Shown here in pieces: positions 15,005-22,607 of a stretch of DNA of 41,867 nt. Source of the stretch: an uncultured Chthonomonas sp. (GTDB lineage: Bacteria > Armatimonadota > Chthonomonadetes > Chthonomonadales > CAJBBX01); assembly GCA_903885605.1 (NCBI GenBank), contig CAISJD010000003.1, forward strand, positions 1 to 41,867. Reading direction: 5' to 3'. Numbering within the stretch: the stretch's first letter is position 1; every line of letters begins with the position of its first letter. Made by a program: the position numbers and the translations under genes. Under the pieces are notes generated by a model. It worked only from the letters and a program-made list of their open reading frames with translations, had not been told where the DNA came from and made no database searches.

Positions 15005-16243
15005 GTGAACCTGCTTCGCAGCATCCAGACCGCCCTCGCCAACCTCCGGGCCAACAAGCTCCGGTCGGCGCTCACCATGCTCGGCGTCATCATCGGCGTC
15101 AGCGCGGTGATCGTCATGGTCACCATCGTCGAGGGCGCCCGCTCGAAGGTCGTCAGCGAGTTTGAGCGCCTCGGGTCCAAGCTCATCATCATCGCCTACG
15201 ATCCCGGCAAGGCGCGCCAGGCGAAGGCCACCAACGTGCTCTCCGGCATGCGCATGGACGACGTGCGCGCCATTGCGGAGCAGTGCGACCTGGTGCAGAG
15301 CATGTCCGCCGAGCTACCCACCGGCGAGATGTCGGCTCGGCGGCTGGACAACGAGGTCCAGATCAAGCTGACCGGCGTGGAGCCCGACTTCGAGCGGCTG
15401 CGCAACCTCGAGATTGCCCAGGGCCGCTTCATCACCCGCGAGGACAACGAAACTTGGTCCAAGGGAGTGGTGATCGGCAGCAAGGTCAGGGATCGGCTCT
15501 TCCCCGGCGAGGATGCCCTGGGCAAGGACTTCGAGATCAAGGGCATCTCGGCCTCCGTCATCGGCGTCCTGGCGCCCAAGGGACGCACCGGCGGCGACGA
15601 CCCGGACATGATGGTCCTGGCGCCGATCACCTCAATCCAGAAGCGATTCGCCGGCGTCGAAATCGTGGGCGTCATCTGGGCCCAGCCGCGCGACGCCGAG
15701 ATGGTAGACGCCGCCATGGACCAGGTCTGGGCATGCCTCATGAGGCGGCACAACAACGCCCCGGGCTTCCAGGTAGACAGCCTGGAGAACATCCAGAACG
15801 CCATCAACCGCGTCCTCAGCATCTTCGGGCTGGTGATGGGAGGGATCGCGGGGCTGGCGCTACTCGTGGGCGGCATCGGCATCATGAACATCATGCTGGT
15901 GAGCGTCACTGAGCGAACCCGCGAGATCGGGCTCCGCAAGGCCGTCGGCGCCAAGAAGAAGGATGTGCTGACGCAGTTCCTTATCGAGGCCGCAACGCTC
16001 TCCGGCGCCGGCGGCGTGGTGGGCATCGGCGTGGGGGCCGGCGTGGCCTATGCCATCGGCGCTATCAGCAAGCAGGTGATGACAGGCGGCATGGGCGGCG
16101 ACCCGGGCATCCCGGTCCACCTGCCGATCTGGGCCATGGCGGGCGCATTCGCGTTCTCGGCCTTCGTCGGCGTCTTCTTTGGCCTGTACCCGGCCTATCG
16201 CGCAGCCGGCCTGGACCCCATCGAAGCCCTGCGGCACGAGTAG
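15005..16243 (+). CDS. MacB-like ABC transporter permease (MacB_PCD + FtsX)
   Basis: A 412-residue permease starting at GTG 15005 with AGGAG upstream. The order is typical of MacB/LolC-like proteins: a first helix after LRSIQTALANLRANKLRSAL, then TMLGVIIGVSAVIVMVTIVEG, a large periplasmic core domain (about 45-270), then FtsX helices with GLALLVGGIGIMNIMLVSV and TERTREIGLRKAVGAKKKDV. The protein ends YPAYRAAGLDPIEALRHE. In MacB the ATPase is fused or in the next gene. Here no ATP-binding domain is in the protein and the next gene is an unrelated convergent one, so the ATPase must lie elsewhere. Likely role: mechanotransmission efflux or lipoprotein release with the adjacent adaptor. Confidence 0.9.
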   Translation: MNLLRSIQTALANLRANKLRSALTMLGVIIGVSAVIVMVTIVEGARSKVVSEFERLGSKLIIIAYDPGKARQAKATNVLSGMRMDDVRAIAEQCDLVQSMSAELPTGEMSARRLDNEVQIKLTGVEPDFERLRNLEIAQGRFITREDNETWSKGVVIGSKVRDRLFPGEDALGKDFEIKGISASVIGVLAPKGRTGGDDPDMMVLAPITSIQKRFAGVEIVGVIWAQPRDAEMVDAAMDQVWACLMRRHNNAPGFQVDSLENIQNAINRVLSIFGLVMGGIAGLALLVGGIGIMNIMLVSVTERTREIGLRKAVGAKKKDVLTQFLIEAATLSGAGGVVGIGVGAGVAYAIGAISKQVMTGGMGGDPGIPVHLPIWAMAGAFAFSAFVGVFFGLYPAYRAAGLDPIEALRHE

Positions 16244-16265
16244 CCCCGCTCCCCTCGGGGCTACT
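16239..16265. terminator. Bidirectional hairpin containing both convergent stop codons
   Basis: AGTAGCCCCG (16239-16248) and CGGGGCTACT (16256-16265) form a perfect 10-bp stem with a 7-nt loop. The TAG of the permease (16241-16243) and the TAG of the DUF885 gene (minus strand, 16261-16263) both lie inside the stem. No U-tract follows on either side, so termination strength is uncertain. Confidence 0.6.
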
Positions 16266-17913
16266 GGGTCTCCTCGATGCCGAACCGCCACTGCTCGGGC
16301 GCGTCCTCGATGGGCAACCCGAGCAGCAGCCGTCGCGCCATGGCAACGGGCATGCAGTTGCCGCGCAGGAAGGCATCGTGGAAGGCGCGGTCCGCCCAGC
16401 CCGCCGCCAGCGCCTCGCGGCGGAGCGCCTGCACCTGCCACGCTCCCACCAGGTAGGCACACTGGTAGAGCGGCGGGTAGTCACCCCGGAACGAGCGCCG
16501 CACCTCGGCCTCGGCCGTGCTCGGCTCGTGGCCGACCTTCTGCACGAGCATGGCGATACACTCGTCAGCCGTCATGAGGCCCATGTGGAAGCGGAGCGAA
16601 AAGGCCACGCGGGCGCATCGGTGCGTCCGCCAGAAGAGCATGCCCACCCGCTCCTCCGGCGTAGCCGCGAAGCCGCGGTCCCAGAGCAGCATCTCCCAGT
16701 GGAGCGCCCACCCCTCCGTCCAGAAGGGCGTGCCGAAGAGGCGCCGGTAGGGCCGGCAGCGCCGGGCATAGTAGGCCTGCATATGGTGGCCGGGCACCAG
16801 CTCATGGTGCACCGTGGCCCGGGCGAAGGGGCGGTTGTTGGCTCGCAGGCTCATCAGCTTGTTGTCGTGGTCCATGCCGCTCGTGGGGTACGAGACGCGG
16901 ATCGTGTCGCCTCCCAAGAAGAAGGGATTGGCCTTCTGATCCTCGGCGGTCATCATCTCCATGAGCCAACCGTCGCGGGCCACGGGTGGAACCGTGAGGA
17001 GGTCGCCCTCCTCCACGGTCGCAATGGCCTCAAATGCCAGGTCGCGGATAAGGCCGGGCTGGCTTCCGGGCGGGCCATGGAGGCCCTTCACGCGCTCCAG
17101 TGCGGCGCGGCCGTCTCCGCCCAGCCCCATATCTGAGGCGGCGCGCGACATCTCGCGAACGCACCACTCCATCTCGCGGTCGGCGGCGGCAATGAGCGCC
17201 TCGGGGCTCAGAGGGATCATGGCGTCGTCCAACTGCCTCAGGAGCTCGTCGCGACCCACGGGGTCGCCCACAATGCCGTGGCCCGACGCGGGCTCCGCGA
17301 CGTGGCGCAACGCCTCGGCTTGCTCGGTCAGCGCGGCTTGGAGCTGCTCATGCGGGCGGGCAGTCCACCAGGCCATCACGGGGTCGTAGCCCGCGCGGAA
17401 GTCGTACCAGCTTCGCAGCGCATCGGCCACGGCCATGGCCGCACGAGCGGCCCGGTGCGCAACATGGGGCGCCGGACGGGAGCCATCGCCCTCCAGCGCA
17501 GTCCGGGCGGCGGCCAGGGAAGCGACCGCATCGGACAACAGGCTTGCGTCCCCTTCCGGGTCGGCGGGCTCGTGGCGTCGGCGTGCGTCCTGCAGGCCGA
17601 TGATGGGCGCCAGGCCGGGCAGCAGCGGCTGCATCTCGTTCCACTGCCGGGCCTCCTGCTCGAGATCGCGCCGGCGGGCGGCAACCGTGCGGGAGAGCAG
17701 CACCAGGTCGGCACGGTCATCCGGCGCCTCTGCCTCGGCGAGCAGCCCCGGCAGCCAATCCTGCCAGCGGTCGAGCAGTTCGGTGAACCGGACGCGACCC
17801 CAGGCCGACCAGCGGCCGCCGCCCTGCTGATCAAGGTCGCGCCAGTCCTGGTCGAACCAGCCCACGGCCTCGCCCACCGTGGCGAAGCCCAGCCGCTGCA
17901 GTTCCGTTGCCAT
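16261..17913 (-). CDS. DUF885 family predicted metallopeptidase
   Basis: A 550-residue protein. GGGGAGGG upstream supports the ATG at 17913; longer readings lack a site. It matches DUF885: SYPTSGMDHDNK, then the zinc-type motif HHELVPGHHMQAYY with H370-E371-xxx-G375-H376, FGTPFWTEGWALHWEMLLWD, and a helical C-terminus with RLLLGLPIEDAPEQW. The family is thought to be M32-like carboxypeptidase/zincin-type hydrolases, though substrates are mostly unknown. There is no signal peptide, so it is probably cytoplasmic and may trim peptides. It lies 22 nt downstream of the 820-residue hydrolase gene in the same direction, suggesting a two-gene operon. Confidence 0.85.
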   Translation of the reverse strand: MATELQRLGFATVGEAVGWFDQDWRDLDQQGGGRWSAWGRVRFTELLDRWQDWLPGLLAEAEAPDDRADLVLLSRTVAARRRDLEQEARQWNEMQPLLPGLAPIIGLQDARRRHEPADPEGDASLLSDAVASLAAARTALEGDGSRPAPHVAHRAARAAMAVADALRSWYDFRAGYDPVMAWWTARPHEQLQAALTEQAEALRHVAEPASGHGIVGDPVGRDELLRQLDDAMIPLSPEALIAAADREMEWCVREMSRAASDMGLGGDGRAALERVKGLHGPPGSQPGLIRDLAFEAIATVEEGDLLTVPPVARDGWLMEMMTAEDQKANPFFLGGDTIRVSYPTSGMDHDNKLMSLRANNRPFARATVHHELVPGHHMQAYYARRCRPYRRLFGTPFWTEGWALHWEMLLWDRGFAATPEERVGMLFWRTHRCARVAFSLRFHMGLMTADECIAMLVQKVGHEPSTAEAEVRRSFRGDYPPLYQCAYLVGAWQVQALRREALAAGWADRAFHDAFLRGNCMPVAMARRLLLGLPIEDAPEQWRFGIEETQ

Positions 17914-17935
17914 GCCGCCCTCCCCTGCCCGGACC

Positions 17936-20398
17936 TTACTGGTAGGCGAACTCGCCGCCGCCCACCGACCAGTCATTGCCGAAGAAGCCCGCCGCCCGAA
18001 CACCCGCCACGCCCCTGAGGAGGCTCTCGGCGGACCAGAGCAGGAGGTCCGGCAGGCCCGCGCCGGAGACAAAGATGGGCGCACGGCCCGTGAGCCTCAT
18101 GCCGGCCAAGCCTGTGCCGCCCACCACGGCAACCGAGGCAACCGCCGAGCCCGGCCGGGGCCGCATGAAGAGGCAGGCCAATTCGTCTCCGCTCCAGGTT
18201 CGTCCCTCGAGCGCAGCTGACCCGCGGCGCACCTGCATGGGCGAAGCGGCAAGCAGCGCGGGCCACGCGGCATTGGTGTCGGCGTTCCCGTAGAGGACCA
18301 CGCTCCGGTCGCGGTCACGATCGGCGCGGAACTCGGTATCGGGCATCATGTCCACCGCGCCATTGCCCCGGTACCACCAGGTCTCGACGTCGAAGCGGGC
18401 ACGGGCGAAGGCCCAGGCGTTCTCCTCGGCCGTGCCCTTGGTGCCGTAGACGAGGACGAACCGGTGGTTCCAGGCGTGGCGGAACGGCCCGCAACGCGCG
18501 GGGCCCTTGGCGTCGGCCGGGAGCGGCCCGGCCTGCGACCAGCCGCCGGGGCCCTTCTCCAGCGCCATGGCGGCCGCCCCTGCCGCCACAACGACCTCCT
18601 GCTTGCCGCCGTCGAGGTCAAGCGTCACCTTCTCGCCGGGCGCCATGCCGCCGAGGTCCAGCGTCATGCGCCGGATGTTCTCGGTCGTCCCCACGAAGCG
18701 GCGCACGGCAGGATCACGGCGAATGCGGGCTCGGGCGGGGAGCATCTGCCGCTGCGCCTGCTCGATGGTGAGCCATCGCATGCGGCTGGAGGTCTCGGGG
18801 TTCATGGTGGTGAAATCGACGGATCGCACGGTCTCGGCCGCCGGGATGCTCCGCCTCGCGAAGAGGTCGAAGATCGCCGGCCAGTCGACGCATCCCGCTC
18901 CGGGATCGCTGGCGGCGCCCCACCAGTGGCCCGCGCCGGGCTGCTCGTAGAGCGTGTAGTCCTTGTGGAAACCTGAGAGCTCCTGGGCCATGCGGCGCGC
19001 CTCGGTCACGGGCACGTTGTCATCGGCGTCGCCATGGAGAATGTAGACGCCCAGGTCGCGCAGGTTCGGCGCCAGGGCCAGCGTGTCACCCTCCGCCGAG
19101 GCGCGGCGGAGCATCTCCTCCACGGGCGAGGGGTTATCGAAGCGGGAGCCGCCGCCATAGGAGACGAAGCTCACCCACCCGGCGCTGGGCGCGATGGCCG
19201 CGAACCGATCCGGGTAGGTGACGCCGTTGATCCAGGTGCCGTGGCCGCCCATGCTGTGACCCGTGAGGTAGATGCGCGAGGGATCGGGCTTCACCTCGTT
19301 GCTTGCCAGCCGCAGCACCTCCATGGCGTCCAGTCGTCCCCACTCCTCCCAGTCGAAGCCGTAGGGGCGGCGGTTGGTGGGCGCGGCGAGGTTCGCCCAG
19401 GTCTTGGAGGCGTAGGAATCGGCCTGACCGAGACCCTCTACAGAGGCGCCGTGCAGGGAGAGCACCAGAGCCTGCCGTGGGTTGCTCCGTGCAGGTTGCG
19501 GCGTCGACGGGTTCAGGGCGTAGTACTGCACGCTACCGTCAATCTCGCTGATGAAGGTGATCTTGCGTGTCTGTGCCGGCGTTCGAACCCGAAGCCCGAA
19601 CTCGCACGGGACCGACGGCTTGGGGCCGCCCTCCAGCCTGACCGAAACCTTGACGGAGCCGGAGCCGGAGCCGTTCCAGGCGATATCGAAAGGAACTTTG
19701 CGCGACGAGAAGGGCGGCACCGGGGGCACGGCATGCTGGGTTGAGGAGAGCCCCGCGCCTGACGCGCGCAGAACGGCCCCGCGTAGCCAGTGGTCGGTGG
19801 CGTTAATGACCAGAGCCGCGCCGAGGTGCTTGCCGCGCTTGCCGGCCACCAGGTCGGGCAGCGTCGGGTCCGCGCCATCGACGTAGGCCGGGGCGGCAGG
19901 CGAGCGCAGCGCCACGCGCACCTGCCCTCGAGCGCCCTGCAGCAGCAAGTGGTTGTCGCCCTGCTTCAGCCGCACGGGCGCCTTGAGCCAGCCGAAGCCG
20001 TAGGGATCACCGCCGCGGGGATCGCCGTTGAGGATGGCCATGGAGTGGCCCGAGGCCTCCAGGATGGCCACGCGCTCGGACGGCGACTTGATGCAGAGGT
20101 AGACGTAGCCGCCGGCCATCTCGTCGCCGCCCACGCTCCCGTTCGCCGGGAGGGTGATCTGCTTCCAAGCGCGTTCCCCGCCGGAGGCTCGAGCCACCGT
20201 GGCGCCCTCGGTCGGCGGCCGCCACGTCCCGGTGACGATCTGGTGCATGAGCGCGTCCTGTACGATGGCGTTGCGGCCTGCGCGGCCGATGGGTCCGATG
20301 ACCCAGGCCCTGTCGGGCAGCGGCAACACGTCCTGCGCCGCCGCCCCAACCGCCGACAACACCACAGCCACGACCGCCAGAAGCCGAACACCCCGCAT
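17936..20398 (-). CDS. Secreted alpha/beta-hydrolase with flanking beta-rich domains
   Basis: An 820-residue protein starting at ATG 20398 with a strong GGAGGTGG site and signal peptide (MRGVRLLAVVAVVLSAVGAAAQ). Residues about 25-320 are beta-rich and resemble carbohydrate-binding/Ig-like modules. The hydrolase domain follows: LVLSLHGASVEGLGQADSYA, the nucleophile elbow TGHSMGGHGTW (S382), the acid in HGDADDNVP (D459) and the histidine in GAGHWWG (H491). This fits prolyl-oligopeptidase/PHB-depolymerase-like esterases. A further 300 residues after the catalytic core form an unassigned domain (for example VVLYGNADTNAAWPALLAAS). An extracellular esterase acting on decorated polysaccharide is inferred; a peptidase cannot be excluded. 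Divergent from the GH32 operon. Confidence 0.8.
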   Translation of the reverse strand: MRGVRLLAVVAVVLSAVGAAAQDVLPLPDRAWVIGPIGRAGRNAIVQDALMHQIVTGTWRPPTEGATVARASGGERAWKQITLPANGSVGGDEMAGGYVYLCIKSPSERVAILEASGHSMAILNGDPRGGDPYGFGWLKAPVRLKQGDNHLLLQGARGQVRVALRSPAAPAYVDGADPTLPDLVAGKRGKHLGAALVINATDHWLRGAVLRASGAGLSSTQHAVPPVPPFSSRKVPFDIAWNGSGSGSVKVSVRLEGGPKPSVPCEFGLRVRTPAQTRKITFISEIDGSVQYYALNPSTPQPARSNPRQALVLSLHGASVEGLGQADSYASKTWANLAAPTNRRPYGFDWEEWGRLDAMEVLRLASNEVKPDPSRIYLTGHSMGGHGTWINGVTYPDRFAAIAPSAGWVSFVSYGGGSRFDNPSPVEEMLRRASAEGDTLALAPNLRDLGVYILHGDADDNVPVTEARRMAQELSGFHKDYTLYEQPGAGHWWGAASDPGAGCVDWPAIFDLFARRSIPAAETVRSVDFTTMNPETSSRMRWLTIEQAQRQMLPARARIRRDPAVRRFVGTTENIRRMTLDLGGMAPGEKVTLDLDGGKQEVVVAAGAAAMALEKGPGGWSQAGPLPADAKGPARCGPFRHAWNHRFVLVYGTKGTAEENAWAFARARFDVETWWYRGNGAVDMMPDTEFRADRDRDRSVVLYGNADTNAAWPALLAASPMQVRRGSAALEGRTWSGDELACLFMRPRPGSAVASVAVVGGTGLAGMRLTGRAPIFVSGAGLPDLLLWSAESLLRGVAGVRAAGFFGNDWSVGGGEFAYQ

Positions 20399-20503
20399 AT
20401 GCCACCTCCACACTCGATGCTGACCACAAACCCCGTCCTGATGACCGGCCGGCCACTTCGGCGGTACCCTAACGGACCGGCCAACGGCCCCATGGAGGAT
20501 ACC

Positions 20504-22585
20504 GTGCAGACGCCCGTCTCTCGCGCCCTGGGAGGGCTTGCCATGCTCGCATCGCTGCAGACACCCGCGCCCGGCCAGGCGCCTTACGTACGCGCCTATC
20601 CCGACCTGCGCCCACTGGCCGACAAGACGCTGGTCGCGTGGGTCACGCCCGCCAACCTGACGCAGCGGGGCGGCAGCGTCCTCACGCTGGAGTGCAGCGA
20701 GAGCTTCGACGGCATCGTCCTCGGCGAGTTGAAGCCCGGCGCATGGATGGCCGGCAGCGAGTTGTTCCGCCGCACGCAGACCGACCAGGCCACCTACCCG
20801 GTGGAGCAGGAAGTGGGCAAGGCGCCCATCCGCATGGCCGCTGTCTACAAGGGCGACCATGTAACGCTCTACCGCAACGAGCAGGTGGTGGCTTCGTACC
20901 GCATGGCGAACCCGCCACTGAAGCCCGGCTCCGGCTCGCACGTCCTCATCGGGCTTCGGCACCGGGCGCGGCAGGGCCAGCCGGACAGCGCCTTCGCGGG
21001 CACGGTGGACGAGGCCCGTGTTTATGCCTCCGCCCTCTCACCGGACGAACTAGCGCAGGTGGCGCTCGGCAAGCCCGGCGGCCCCAAGCCGCTGGCGCGC
21101 TGGACCTTCGAGGACGGAAGCTGCCGCGATGCCGAGGGCGCCTTCCCACCCGGCGCACTCCACGGCGGCGCGAAGATCAGCGGCGGAAAGCTGGTCCTTA
21201 ACGGAAAGGACGCCTACATGGCAACGCCTGCGGGCCGCGTCTGGCAGACCGCCTTCCACTACCGCCCGAAGGCAGGCAACTTCGCCGACCCGATCCCCTT
21301 CTACTGGAAGGGCGAGTACCACGTCTTCTACCTGCAGGGCGATGTGGGTCTGGTGCCGTGGCAGCACATCGTCAGCAAGGACCTCGTCCACTGGCGCGAA
21401 CTGCCCACCGCCCTCGTGAGCGACGGCGCGCCGGACAGCCCCGACGGCGGCCACATGTTCACCGGTTCCGTGATGGAGCACGCGGGAACGTTCCACATCT
21501 TCTACACGGGCCACAATCCCGGCAACCCGGCCGCGCTGGAAGTGGTGCGCCACGCCACGAGCAAGGACCTGATCCGCTGGAAGAAGGAGCCGGGCTTCAC
21601 CGTGGGGCCCGATGGCGTCCAGTATGCCAGGAAGCGGTTCCGCAACTGGCGCGACCCCTTCGTGGTCTGGAACCCCGTGGCCCGCAAGTGGTGGATGATC
21701 GTCATCGCCACGGACCCGAAGGACCCCGGCGGCGAGAACGAGTTCGGCCGGGCCGTGCAGGGGCTCCTCAGCTCCGATGACCTCGTCACGTGGAAGGCCG
21801 AGCCGCCCCTGCCCGGCGGCCTGGGCGAGGAGTGCCCGGACCTCTTCGAGATCGGCGGGACCTGGTACCTCCTCGGCGGCGGACGATACGTTTCAGGCCC
21901 GGCGCCGGGTGGCCCCTTCAAGACACCGGCGCATGCGTACATCGACTTCCCCGGCGTCTACGCGGGCAAGCGGATGTTCGACGGCAATCGGCACATCTGG
22001 GTCGGCTGGATGTGGGACGGCCCCAACCAGACCGACGAGGCCGTGGCTGGTCAAGGCGTGCTCAGCTGGGGCGGCTTCATGTGCATGCCCCGTGAGATCA
22101 CCCCCGGCGGCAACGGGGAGCTGTTCTGCCGGCCCGCCGCCGAGATCGTGGCGCTCCACTCGCGCCCCGTAGCCCAGGCCGACCCGGCCAAGCCCGCCGA
22201 GATGGCCCTGACCTCCGACGGCATGGTCGAGTGCGTGGCCCGCGTCGAGCCCGGCGCCGACCTGACGCTGACGCTGCGGGACCAGGGCGACGGCCGGGCC
22301 TACCGCCTCACGGTGGAGCCCGGCAAGGGACGCATCACGCTGGCGACGCCGACGTCGGAGTGGCATCGCGACGGATGCCGCATCGACGCCACGCGCCCCA
22401 TAGGGCTCCGGGTCTTCCTGGACGGCTCCGTGCTCGAGTGCTTCGTGAACGACGCCTACGCCATCAGCCGGCGCGTCTACGACCTGGAGGGCGGCAAGGT
22501 CCGGGTTCAGTCGTCGGGCAAGCTGACGGTCGAGACGCTGCGCCTCATGGGCATCGCCGGAGCGCCGCCCATGGGTACGCCGTAG
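20504..22585 (+). CDS. Secreted LamG-like plus GH32-like glycoside hydrolase
   Basis: About 693 residues. The GTG at 20504 is preferred because GGAGGA lies 3-4 nt upstream; ATG 20492 is an alternative without a site. A signal-like N-terminus precedes a concanavalin/LamG-type module (about 40-215). The five-bladed propeller of GH32 follows: DPIPFYWKGEYHVFYL with D262 in the place of the nucleophile, the RDP motif R383-D384-P385 (NWRDPFVVW), and the EC motif E443-C444 (GEECPDLFEI). The usual WMNDPNG is replaced by NFADPIP, so specificity may differ from invertase or levanase. A C-terminal beta-sandwich (about 560-690) completes the GH32 shape. First gene of a three-gene operon with GH127 and the FGE/lyase fusion. 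Confidence 0.85.
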   Translation: MQTPVSRALGGLAMLASLQTPAPGQAPYVRAYPDLRPLADKTLVAWVTPANLTQRGGSVLTLECSESFDGIVLGELKPGAWMAGSELFRRTQTDQATYPVEQEVGKAPIRMAAVYKGDHVTLYRNEQVVASYRMANPPLKPGSGSHVLIGLRHRARQGQPDSAFAGTVDEARVYASALSPDELAQVALGKPGGPKPLARWTFEDGSCRDAEGAFPPGALHGGAKISGGKLVLNGKDAYMATPAGRVWQTAFHYRPKAGNFADPIPFYWKGEYHVFYLQGDVGLVPWQHIVSKDLVHWRELPTALVSDGAPDSPDGGHMFTGSVMEHAGTFHIFYTGHNPGNPAALEVVRHATSKDLIRWKKEPGFTVGPDGVQYARKRFRNWRDPFVVWNPVARKWWMIVIATDPKDPGGENEFGRAVQGLLSSDDLVTWKAEPPLPGGLGEECPDLFEIGGTWYLLGGGRYVSGPAPGGPFKTPAHAYIDFPGVYAGKRMFDGNRHIWVGWMWDGPNQTDEAVAGQGVLSWGGFMCMPREITPGGNGELFCRPAAEIVALHSRPVAQADPAKPAEMALTSDGMVECVARVEPGADLTLTLRDQGDGRAYRLTVEPGKGRITLATPTSEWHRDGCRIDATRPIGLRVFLDGSVLECFVNDAYAISRRVYDLEGGKVRVQSSGKLTVETLRLMGIAGAPPMGTP

Positions 22586-22607
22586 GGTCAACCTGAGGAG
22601 AACCTGG

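Noticed and set aside
16239-16265. Another REP element because the stem contains GTAG followed by GC-rich palindrome
   Set aside because: The palindrome sequence and loop differ from the GGGCGGCC REPs, and its position over two convergent stop codons fits a terminator better.
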